This document shows positions 48,126 through 56,459 of a stretch of DNA of 64,000 nucleotides, in pieces. The position numbers were made by a program, and so were the translations under genes. Below the pieces are notes generated by a model. The model was not told where the DNA came from, did not search any database, and was given only the letters and a program-made list of their open reading frames with translations. The stretch spans positions 744,001-808,000 of the forward strand of contig NZ_CP081848.1 in NCBI RefSeq assembly GCF_018982885.2, in the 5' to 3' direction. This DNA is from Polymorphobacter megasporae (lineage in GTDB: Bacteria; Pseudomonadota; Alphaproteobacteria; Sphingomonadales; Sphingomonadaceae). How positions within the stretch are numbered: the first letter of the stretch is position 1; each line of letters opens with the position of its first letter.

Positions 48126-49613
48126 ATGTCGATCGCGTTGATAGCCCTCGCACTGGCGACGTCCCCGCCCGCGACCGACCGCGATACGAGCGCGTGGTGG
48201 GCGACGACGACCGTCTTGTCGAACGATGCGATGGAGGGCCGCGACACCGGCTCGGTGGCATACGAGCGCGCGGCGAAGATCGTTGCCGCGCGGCTGGCGG
48301 CGGCTGGGGTCAAGCCGGCGGGTGACAACGGCAGCTGGTTCCAGCGCGTGCCGATGGAGCAAGTCGCGCTGCCGAAGGCCGGGGTTCACATCGCGGTCGA
48401 CACGACGCCGCTCGCCTTCCTCCACGATATTACCGTCGAGCCGACGGTCGACATGCCGACCAAGCTCGACGCGACGATCGCGTTCCGCGGTTATTGCGGC
48501 GCCGCCGTGCTGGGCGATGTCCGGGGCAAGGTCGTCGTCTGCTGGGGGACGCACCGCCCGGGCCTGCCCGATGCGGCGGCGCGGCTCGCGGCGGTACGGA
48601 CCGCCGGAGCCGCCGGCATCGTCACTGTCGCCGATCCGGGTTTCGCCGTCGAGCCGCCCCGCTGGCCGTTCGCCTATGCGCGGTCGGTCTGGCTCGCCGG
48701 GACGACGCCGCGGCACGAGGCGATGCTCGTCGCGGCGCTCAACGTCGCGGCGTTGGGACGCGTCGTCGCCGGTTCGAGCCATGACGCGGCAGCGCTGACC
48801 GTTGCGGGCACAATGGGCGAGCCGTTGCCGAGCTTCGACGCGCCGGGGCGTTTCGTCGCGAGCTTTGCCCCGACGCGCAAGTCGCTGACCGCCTCGAATA
48901 TCATCGGCTTGCTGCCCGGTACGGACGCGGCGCTGGCCAACCAGCATATCGTTTTGTCGGCGCATCTCGACGGCTATGGCTTCGGCGAGCCGGTCGACGG
49001 CGATGCGTTGTACAACGGGACGCTCGACGACGCGGCGTATGTCGCGCTGTTGATCCAGCTCGCCGAGCGCCGTCACGGGCATGGCTATCGCCGCCCGGTG
49101 ATGCTTGCGGCGTTCACCGGCGAGGAGAAGGGGCTGCTCGGGGCACGGTGGTTCGTCGCGCATCCGACGGTGCCGCTCGCGACGATCGCCGCCGACATCA
49201 ACCTCGACCAGCTCCGCCCGATCTTCCCGCTCGACCTGCTGACGGTCCATGCGCTCGACGACACCACGCTCGGCAACGACGCGCGCGCGGTGGCAGGAGA
49301 GATGGGCATTGCCGTGCAGAAAGACCCCGAGCCCGAGCGCAACCTGCTCCGGCGAGCAGATCAGTGGCCGGTCCTCCAGGCGGGCATTCCGGCAACCGCC
49401 TTCGTCTTCGGCTATCGCCCGGGAGGCCCGAGCGAGCGCGTCTACCGCCACTGGTACGTCACCGGCTATCACAAGCCGCAGGACGACATCGCCCAGCCGA
49501 TGGACTGGACCGCTGCCGCACGCTTCAACACCTTCTTCTACCGCCTTGTCGACCGCGTCGCCGACCAGCCCGCGGTCCCGGCGTGGCAGCCGGGAAGTAC
49601 GCTCAAGCCGTGA
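48126..49613 (+). CDS. M28 family aminopeptidase with PA domain
   Basis: A 495-residue zinc exopeptidase. A short signal-like N-terminus (MSIALIALALATSPP) leads to FLSNDAMEGRDTGS-like sequence (here VLSNDAMEGRDTGSVAYERA), a PA insertion domain at about 130-240, and the metal ligands SAHLDGYG, GTLDDAAYV, FTGEEKGLLGARWF, ADINLDQL and GYHKPQDD. These fit the five zinc ligands and the general-base glutamate of M28. It is divergent from the S9 gene across 141 bases. Confidence 0.92.
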   Translation: MSIALIALALATSPPATDRDTSAWWATTTVLSNDAMEGRDTGSVAYERAAKIVAARLAAAGVKPAGDNGSWFQRVPMEQVALPKAGVHIAVDTTPLAFLHDITVEPTVDMPTKLDATIAFRGYCGAAVLGDVRGKVVVCWGTHRPGLPDAAARLAAVRTAGAAGIVTVADPGFAVEPPRWPFAYARSVWLAGTTPRHEAMLVAALNVAALGRVVAGSSHDAAALTVAGTMGEPLPSFDAPGRFVASFAPTRKSLTASNIIGLLPGTDAALANQHIVLSAHLDGYGFGEPVDGDALYNGTLDDAAYVALLIQLAERRHGHGYRRPVMLAAFTGEEKGLLGARWFVAHPTVPLATIAADINLDQLRPIFPLDLLTVHALDDTTLGNDARAVAGEMGIAVQKDPEPERNLLRRADQWPVLQAGIPATAFVFGYRPGGPSERVYRHWYVTGYHKPQDDIAQPMDWTAAARFNTFFYRLVDRVADQPAVPAWQPGSTLKP

Positions 49614-49629
49614 CGATCGCGCCGAAACG

Positions 49630-50520
49630 TCAGGTGCTCGCCGCCGTGACGATATCGACCAGCTTACGGCACACCGGCGACATATCGCGATGATGGATAA
49701 GCCATAACCGGCTGACCGCGCCGGGGGAGTCGAGCGGAAGATAGACGAGATTGTCGAGGTGCAGCGCCGCCAGCGAGCGGGCCAGCACCGTGATCCCGAA
49801 GCCAGCGGCGACCAGGCCGAGCAACGTCGACAGCGCGCCGACCTCCTGCACCACCCGCGGCTCGAACCCGGCGTTCCGGCATAAGTGCGTCAGGTGCTCG
49901 TTGAACCCCGATCCAAGTTTGCTTTCGTAAAGCACAAAGGCTTCGTCGACGAGATCGGCGATAGCGAGCGCGGGCGACGATGCGAGCCGATGGTCGGTTC
50001 GCATCGCAACCATGATGTCTTCCTCGAGCAGCATGGTCGCGACCAGCGACGGCGGTAGCACCGGCGGCTCGACACCGCGGATGAAGCCGGCATCGAGGCT
50101 CCGCTCGGTCAGCCGCTCGACTTGCAGGGCGCGCGGCATCTCGGTCAGGTCGAGGTAGACCGCCGGATACGCCTTGCGGAAGTCGAACATTGCGGTCGAC
50201 AGCAGCGGCGTCAGCGGTGCCGACGTGATGAAGCCGATAGTCAGCTCGCCGATCTCGCCGCGATCGGCCCGGCGGGCAGTGGCGAAGGCATGATCGGCCT
50301 GCGCCAGGGTCTTGCGTGCTTCGTCGAGAAACGCCGTCCCCGCTTCGGTCAAGCGGACACGCCGACTCGTCCGTTCGAACAGTTCGACGCCCAGTTCAGC
50401 TTCTAATGCGCGGATTTGCTGGCTTAGCGGCGGTTGCGAGATGCCCAGGCGCTCGGCGGCTCGGCCAAAATGCAGCTCCTCGGCGACACCGACGAAATAT
50501 CTGAAGTGCCGCAGCTCCAC
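49630..50520 (-). CDS. LysR family transcriptional regulator of the RND operon
   Basis: A 296-residue LysR protein. The HTH MELRHFRYFVGVAEELHFGRAAERLGISQPPLSQQI is complete (quoted in parts: MELRHFRYFVGVAEEL, ISQPPLSQQIRALEAE). The effector domain begins GEIGELTIGFITSAPLTPLL. It resembles CatR/BenM-like regulators in the N-terminus. It is divergent from the RND efflux operon with a 141-base gap, the classical LysR arrangement, so it probably controls that operon in response to a small ligand. Confidence 0.92.
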   Translation of the reverse strand: MELRHFRYFVGVAEELHFGRAAERLGISQPPLSQQIRALEAELGVELFERTSRRVRLTEAGTAFLDEARKTLAQADHAFATARRADRGEIGELTIGFITSAPLTPLLSTAMFDFRKAYPAVYLDLTEMPRALQVERLTERSLDAGFIRGVEPPVLPPSLVATMLLEEDIMVAMRTDHRLASSPALAIADLVDEAFVLYESKLGSGFNEHLTHLCRNAGFEPRVVQEVGALSTLLGLVAAGFGITVLARSLAALHLDNLVYLPLDSPGAVSRLWLIHHRDMSPVCRKLVDIVTAAST

Positions 50521-50661
50521 GGATCAAGTCGCCCTTCGTATCGATCATGCTGCATCGAGTATTAGACCGCAGCGCATCATTCTTGCAAAACGCTTTGTCG
50601 ATCAGCCGCCCGTGCCGGCTTACGTCCCGGCAACCGCGCGGAGCAGGTCTGTAATGGCGTC

Positions 50662-53600
50662 ATGATCAGCATCGTCAAAATCGCCTTGCAGCGGCCTTTG
50701 ACGTTCATCGTCATGGCTATGCTGATCGCGATCGTCGGCGTTCTCGCCGCGCTGCGGACCCCGGTCGATATCTTTCCCGACATTCGCGTACCGGTGATCG
50801 CGGTCGCGTGGACCTACGCCGGCCTGTCCCCCGAAGACATGTCGGGGCGGCTCATCACCCCGTATGAGCGCGTGCTGACGACGACGGTCAACGACATCGA
50901 GCATATCGAGAGCCAGTCGCTGCAGGGCATCGGCGTGGTCAAGATCTTCTTCCAGCCGGGTGCCGATATCCGCACCGCGACGGCGCAGGTGACGTCGATC
51001 TCGCAGAGCGTGTTGCGCCAGCTTCCCCCGGGGGTCACGCCGCCGCTGATCCTCAATTACAGCGCGTCGACGGTGCCGATCCTGCAGCTCGCGCTGTCGG
51101 GCAAGGGCCTAAGCGAGCAGCAGCTTTTCGACATCGGCCAGAATCAGGTCCGGACGAGTCTCGTCACGGTTCCCGGGGCGGCGATCCCCTATCCGTCGGG
51201 CGGACGCCAGCGGCAGATCCAGATCGACATCGACCCGCAGGCGCTCCAGTCGAAGGGCCTATCTGCGCAGGATGTCGGCAATGCCATCGCCGCGCAGAAC
51301 CAGATCAACCCCGCCGGTTTCGCCAAGATCGGCTCGTACCAGTACAGCATTAAGCTCAACAACGCCCCCGACACCATCGCCGGATTGAACGACCTCCCGG
51401 TCAAGGTGGTCAACGGCGCGACGATCTACATGCGCGACGTCGCGAACGTCCGCGACGGCAGCGGCCCGCAGACCAATGTCGTCCACGTCGACGGCCGCCG
51501 TTCGGTTCTAATGACGGTCCTCAAGAACGGCGCAACCTCGACGCTGGCGATCGTCCAGGGGGTCAAGGACAGCCTGCCCGCGATCGCCGCGACGCTGCCC
51601 GACAGCCTCCACATCGTGCCGATCGGTGACCAGTCGGTGTTCGTGAAGGGTGCTGTCACCGGCGTCATCGTCGAGGGCGCGATCGCCGCCGCGCTGACCT
51701 CGCTGATGATCCTGCTGTTCCTCGGCTCGTGGCGCTCGACCGTGATCATCGCGCTGTCGATCCCGCTCGCGGTGCTCGCCGCGGTGGCGATGCTCGCGGC
51801 GATCGGCGAGACTTTGAACGTCATGACCCTCGGCGGTCTGGCATTGGCGGTCGGCATCCTCGTCGACGACGCGACCGTGACGATCGAGAGCATCGAGTGG
51901 CACCTCGAAAAGGGCAAGGCGGTCGTCCCCGCGATCCTCGACGGGGCCGCGCAGATCGTCACCCCGGCGTTCGTCTCATTGCTGTGCATCTGCATCGTCT
52001 TCGTGCCGATGTTCTTCCTTCCTGGCGTCGCTGGATTCCTGTTCGTGCCGCTGGCGATGGCGGTGGTGTTCGCGATGATCGCCTCGTTCGTCTTGTCGCG
52101 GACGCTGGTGCCGACGATGGCGATGTATCTGCTGCGCGCGCATGCGGTCGGCGAGGATGGGCATGCCGCGGGCAAGCCAGGGTCGCGCAACCCGCTGGTC
52201 CGCTTCCAGCGCGGCTTCGAACGGACATTCTCGCGGATCCGCACGAGCTATGGCGGCCTGCTCGGACGCGCGCTTGCGGGACGCGGCATCTTCATGGCCG
52301 GGTTCATGGTCGTCGTGCTGGCGTCGTTCCTGCTCGTCCCGTTCCTCGGCAGCAACTTCTTCCCGAGCGTCGACGCCGGGCAGATCACGATGCACGTCCG
52401 CGCGCCGATCGGGTCGCGGATCGAGGATACCGCCGCCGAGTTCGACCTGATCCAGCGCCGCCTCCGCCAGCTGATCCCGTCGTCGGAGCTCGCCTCGGTC
52501 GTCGACAACATCGGCCTGCCGGTCAGCTCGATCAACACGGTGTATAATAACTCCGGGACGATCGGCTCGCAGGATGGCGACATTCTCGTCGCGCTGACCA
52601 AGAAGCATCGGCCAACCGCCGAATATATCGCGCTGCTGCGGCGTCAGCTGCCGAAGGATTTCCCCGGCACGACCTTCGCCTTCCTGCCCGCCGACATCAC
52701 CAGCCAGATCCTGAACTTCGGCGCGCCCGCGCCGATCGACATCCAGGTGACCGGCAAGAACGCCGCCGCCAACGCGGCGCACGCGGCGCGCATCCTTCGC
52801 GCGATCCGCTCGATCCCCGGGCTGGCTGATGCGCGGGTCCAGCAGTCGGCGCGCTCACCGCAGCTCAACATCGACATCGACCGCACCCGGATCGGCCAGT
52901 ACGGCCTGACCGAGCGCGACGTCACCAACAGCCTGTCGACGACGCTCGCCGGAACTGCGACGTCGGCTCCCGTGTTTTTCCTCAACCCCGACAACGGCGT
53001 GTCGTACGCGGTCGTCGCCCAGACTCCCGAATACCGCATCGGTTCGATCGCCGACCTTCAGGGCGTGCCGATTTCCGGCGCAGCCGGCACCGCCGCCCAG
53101 ACGCTCGGCGGGCTCAGCACCTTCGTACGGAGCAACACGTCGCCGGTTATCAGCCATTACAACATCGCGCCGGTCATCGACATCTTCGGGACGCCGCAAG
53201 GTCGCGACCTCGGCTCGGTCGCGAAAGACATCAACGCCGCGATTCACGACCTCGACAAGGTTAAGCCGAAGGGCGTGACAGTGACGCTGCGCGGTCAATA
53301 TGTGACGATGAACGCCAGTTTCACTGGCCTCGGTTTCGGCATCGTCGCGGCGATTGCGCTGATCTACCTGCTGATCGTCGTCAACTTCCAGAGCTGGGTC
53401 GACCCATTCGTCATCATCACCGCACTGCCCGCCGCGCTCGCCGGGATCGTCTGGATGCTGTTCGCGACGGGGACGACGCTGTCGGTCCCGGCGCTGACCG
53501 GCGCGATCATGTGCATGGGGGTCGCGACGGCGAACTCGATCCTCGTGGTCAGCTTCGCCCGCGAGCAGCTCGAAGTCCTCGGCGACGCGACCAAGGCGGC

Positions 53601-53853
53601 ACTCGAGGCCGGGATGGTCCGTTTCCGCCCGGTGCTGATGACCGCGCTGGCGATGATCATCGGCATGACGCCGATGGCGCTCGGGCTCGGCGAGGGCGGC
53701 GAGCAGAACGCCCCGCTCGGCCGCGCGGTGATCGGCGGGCTGATCTTCGCGACCGTAGCAACGCTGTTCCTCGTGCCGACCATCTTCAGCTTCGTCCACC
53801 GGCACGGCCGGGCAAAACATGCCGCACAGGAGCTTGAGCTCGCCAATGCTTGA
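50662..53853 (+). CDS. RND efflux pump, inner-membrane permease
   Basis: A 1063-residue RND transporter of the HAE1-like group, using the proton gradient to export drugs or organic compounds. It has PLTFIVMAMLIAIVGVLAAL as TM1, periplasmic porter domains (SPEDMSGRLITPYERVLTTT), TM4 with GILVDDATVTIESIEW carrying the proton-relay aspartates, and the second half starting ALAGRGIFMAGFMVVVLASF, with TM10 and TM11 near GAIMCMGVATANSIL. It heads an operon with an adaptor and an outer-membrane factor. Confidence 0.95.
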   Translation: MISIVKIALQRPLTFIVMAMLIAIVGVLAALRTPVDIFPDIRVPVIAVAWTYAGLSPEDMSGRLITPYERVLTTTVNDIEHIESQSLQGIGVVKIFFQPGADIRTATAQVTSISQSVLRQLPPGVTPPLILNYSASTVPILQLALSGKGLSEQQLFDIGQNQVRTSLVTVPGAAIPYPSGGRQRQIQIDIDPQALQSKGLSAQDVGNAIAAQNQINPAGFAKIGSYQYSIKLNNAPDTIAGLNDLPVKVVNGATIYMRDVANVRDGSGPQTNVVHVDGRRSVLMTVLKNGATSTLAIVQGVKDSLPAIAATLPDSLHIVPIGDQSVFVKGAVTGVIVEGAIAAALTSLMILLFLGSWRSTVIIALSIPLAVLAAVAMLAAIGETLNVMTLGGLALAVGILVDDATVTIESIEWHLEKGKAVVPAILDGAAQIVTPAFVSLLCICIVFVPMFFLPGVAGFLFVPLAMAVVFAMIASFVLSRTLVPTMAMYLLRAHAVGEDGHAAGKPGSRNPLVRFQRGFERTFSRIRTSYGGLLGRALAGRGIFMAGFMVVVLASFLLVPFLGSNFFPSVDAGQITMHVRAPIGSRIEDTAAEFDLIQRRLRQLIPSSELASVVDNIGLPVSSINTVYNNSGTIGSQDGDILVALTKKHRPTAEYIALLRRQLPKDFPGTTFAFLPADITSQILNFGAPAPIDIQVTGKNAAANAAHAARILRAIRSIPGLADARVQQSARSPQLNIDIDRTRIGQYGLTERDVTNSLSTTLAGTATSAPVFFLNPDNGVSYAVVAQTPEYRIGSIADLQGVPISGAAGTAAQTLGGLSTFVRSNTSPVISHYNIAPVIDIFGTPQGRDLGSVAKDINAAIHDLDKVKPKGVTVTLRGQYVTMNASFTGLGFGIVAAIALIYLLIVVNFQSWVDPFVIITALPAALAGIVWMLFATGTTLSVPALTGAIMCMGVATANSILVVSFAREQLEVLGDATKAALEAGMVRFRPVLMTALAMIIGMTPMALGLGEGGEQNAPLGRAVIGGLIFATVATLFLVPTIFSFVHRHGRAKHAAQELELANA

Positions 53854-55036
53854 TCCGTCGCATACGCAGTTCGAGCCCGCCCGCACTTCATCCAGTTCGC
53901 GGACCCTGAAGCTTGCGGGCGTCGTTGCGGCGATCATCGCGCTGGTGGTCGTTGGCTACGGCATCACTTCGCGCAGCAGCGCCGACCACCAGCTCGTTGC
54001 CATCTCCAGCGACGCCGCAATTCCGACGGTCTCGGTCGTCACCCCGACCCGCGGCGACCGTTCGACCGGGCTCGTTCTGCCGGGCAGCGTGCAGGCATAT
54101 AATAGCGCGCCGATCTATGCCCGGACCAACGGCTATGTCCGGCGCTGGCTGGTCGATATCGGCGACCGGGTCGTCGCCGGGCAGACCCTCGCGATCCTCG
54201 ATGCCCCTGAAATCGATCAGCAGCTCGCGCAGGCGGAGGCGAACTACCAGACCGCGCTGGCCAACGCCGCGCTCGCCAAGAGCACATCGGTTCGCTGGGT
54301 CGCGCTGCGTGCAAAGGATGCAGTGTCGCAGCAGGAGACCGACGAGAAGGCAGGCGATCTCGCATCGAAGAACGCGATCGCCAACGGCGAGCTCGCCAAC
54401 CTCAAGCGCCTCCGCGCGCTGCAGGGCTTCACCCGGCTGACCGCGCCGTTTGCCGGCACCGTGACGAGCCGTTCGGCGCAGATCGGCGGCCTTGTCAGCT
54501 CGGGGACCGCGTCGGCGACGGCGCTGTTCACCGTGTCCGACGTCCACCGCATGCGGGTCTATGTCCGGGTGCCGCAGGGCGCATCGGCGCAGGTTCATAC
54601 CGGGCTGCACGCGACGATGACTTTGCCCGAATATCCCGGGCGAAGCTTCGACCTCGTGTTGACGCGCAACGCCGGGGCAGTCGATCTTCAATCGGGCACC
54701 GTTCTGGTCGAGCTGCAGACCGACAATCCCGGCGGCGCGCTCAAGCCAGGGTCGTATTCGCAGGTAACCTTCCCCATCGCCGCAGCCGGTAACAGTGTCC
54801 ATCTGCCCGCGAGTGCGCTGATCCTCCGGGCGAATGGCCCGACCGTTGCGCTGGTCGACGGCAATGGGCGCGTCACGCTCAAGCCGGTGACGATCGGCCG
54901 CGACGAGGGCAAGCAGGTCGAGATCAGCGCGGGTCTGACGGGCAGCGAGCGCATCATCGACTCGCCGCCCGACGCGTTGGAAAACGGCGACCGGGTCCGC
55001 GTCGAAGACCCGAAGGCTGGCCGTGTCCAAAGCTAA
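53846..55036 (+). CDS. RND efflux adaptor (membrane fusion protein)
   Basis: A 396-residue periplasmic adaptor. ATG 53846 overlaps the permease stop by 8 bases. A single N-terminal membrane segment (LKLAGVVAAIIALVVVGYGI) anchors it. The lipoyl halves are RWLVDIGDRVVAGQTLAILD and LTAPFAGTVTSRSAQIGGLV, flanking a helical hairpin (QQLAQAEANYQTALANAAL). Beta-barrel and membrane-proximal domains follow. It bridges the permease and the outer-membrane factor. Confidence 0.94.
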   Translation: MLDPSHTQFEPARTSSSSRTLKLAGVVAAIIALVVVGYGITSRSSADHQLVAISSDAAIPTVSVVTPTRGDRSTGLVLPGSVQAYNSAPIYARTNGYVRRWLVDIGDRVVAGQTLAILDAPEIDQQLAQAEANYQTALANAALAKSTSVRWVALRAKDAVSQQETDEKAGDLASKNAIANGELANLKRLRALQGFTRLTAPFAGTVTSRSAQIGGLVSSGTASATALFTVSDVHRMRVYVRVPQGASAQVHTGLHATMTLPEYPGRSFDLVLTRNAGAVDLQSGTVLVELQTDNPGGALKPGSYSQVTFPIAAAGNSVHLPASALILRANGPTVALVDGNGRVTLKPVTIGRDEGKQVEISAGLTGSERIIDSPPDALENGDRVRVEDPKAGRVQS

Positions 55037-56441
55037 AAGTGCTGCGACCGCCGCCGTCCTGACTGCTCTGCTGGCAACCGCAGCGTGTTCGCTGGCGCCG
55101 CCGTACCAGCCGCCCGCCACAGTCGCGCCGCCCGCGTACAAGGAGGTTGCCGGCTGGACCGCCGCCGCGCCCGCCGACGCTGCGCCGCGCGGTGCTTGGT
55201 GGAGCATGTTCGCCGATCCGGTGCTCGACGACCTCGAGACCCGCGCCGAACAGGCCAGTCCGACGCTTGCCGCCGCCCTCGCGCGCTACGATGCGGCACG
55301 GGCGCTCGTCAGTTTAACGGCGTCCGACCAGATCCCGACGGTCGTCGCAAACACTAGCGCCGGGCGTACCCGCGCCTCGGCAGGCCGTCCGTTATCCAAC
55401 GGCAGCGCGGTGACGTACAACGCCTTCTCGATCGGGGCGACGCTCGACTATGAGCTCGACCTGTGGGGCCGGGTCCGCAATAGCGTCCGCGCCGACCGTG
55501 CCGACGCCGCCGCGAGCCATGCCGACCTCGCCGCGGTCATGCTCAGCCTTCAGGCTTCGGTCGCCGATGCGTATTTTCGCCTTCGCGGGCTCGATGCCCA
55601 GGCCGCGCTGTTGCACGAGACGGTCGCCGCCTACGAACGCGCCCGCGATTTGACGACGACGCGCCACGACGGCGGCATCGCCTCGGGCCTCGACGTCAGC
55701 CGCGCCGACAATATCCTGTCGGCAGCACGCGCGCAGATTTCCGCAACCGCCAACGAGCGCGCCGCGATCGAGCACGAGATCGCGGCGCTGACCGGTGCCG
55801 TCGCGTCGAGCTTCGCCATCGCCCCGCTCGTCCGCCCACTCGAGCCGCCGCCGGTCGCGTTCGGCGTGCCGTCGCAGCTCGTCGAACGCCGCCCCGACGT
55901 TGCCGAGGCCGAACGGCGGATCGCCGCCGCCAACTTCCGAATCGGCGTCGCGCGCGCGGCGTATTTCCCCAACATCTCGCTCGGGCTCGGTGGCGGCGTC
56001 GAGGCGACGAGCGGGTCGATCTTCAGCAGCGGCGCTGGGTTCTGGGCACTTGGACCCGCGCAGGCGTTGCTGACGCTATTCGATGGCGGCCGCCGCCGGG
56101 CGCAGGTGCGGATCTCGCGCGCGCAGTACGACGAGGCCGCGGCCAACTACCGCTCGACCGTTCTGACCGCGTTCCGCGAAGCCGAGGACCAGATTGCCGC
56201 GACGCGCCACCTCGCGGCACAGGCGGCCGACCAGCTGGCCGCCGCTCAAGCTGCCGAACGAACCCGTGAACTCGCGCTGGTCCGTTACCGCGACGGCGCG
56301 TCGGACTATCTCGACGTCGTCACCGCCCAGACCGCGTCGCTCGAAGCCGAGCGCGCGGCATTGGCGGTCCAGACCAGCCGGATGCAGACCGCCGTCTCGC
56401 TGGTCCGTGCCCTCGGCGGAAGCTACGTTCCGGCCGCCTGA
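55023..56441 (+). CDS. RND efflux outer-membrane factor, NodT family lipoprotein
   Basis: A 472-residue TolC-like lipoprotein. GTG 55023 lies 14 bases inside the adaptor gene. The signal peptide ends in the lipobox LLATAAC, so Cys22 or so is the lipidated residue. It has GAWWSMFADPVLDDLETRAE, the usual start of OprM/NodT proteins, the repeat hinge GATLDYELDLWGRVRNSVRA, and [20 protein letters not shown] in the second half. It completes a tripartite pump separate from the tolC at 12.8 kb. Confidence 0.94.
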   Translation: MSKAKSAATAAVLTALLATAACSLAPPYQPPATVAPPAYKEVAGWTAAAPADAAPRGAWWSMFADPVLDDLETRAEQASPTLAAALARYDAARALVSLTASDQIPTVVANTSAGRTRASAGRPLSNGSAVTYNAFSIGATLDYELDLWGRVRNSVRADRADAAASHADLAAVMLSLQASVADAYFRLRGLDAQAALLHETVAAYERARDLTTTRHDGGIASGLDVSRADNILSAARAQISATANERAAIEHEIAALTGAVASSFAIAPLVRPLEPPPVAFGVPSQLVERRPDVAEAERRIAAANFRIGVARAAYFPNISLGLGGGVEATSGSIFSSGAGFWALGPAQALLTLFDGGRRRAQVRISRAQYDEAAANYRSTVLTAFREAEDQIAATRHLAAQAADQLAAAQAAERTRELALVRYRDGASDYLDVVTAQTASLEAERAALAVQTSRMQTAVSLVRALGGSYVPAA

Positions 56442-56459
56442 TCGGCAGATCGCGCTGCT

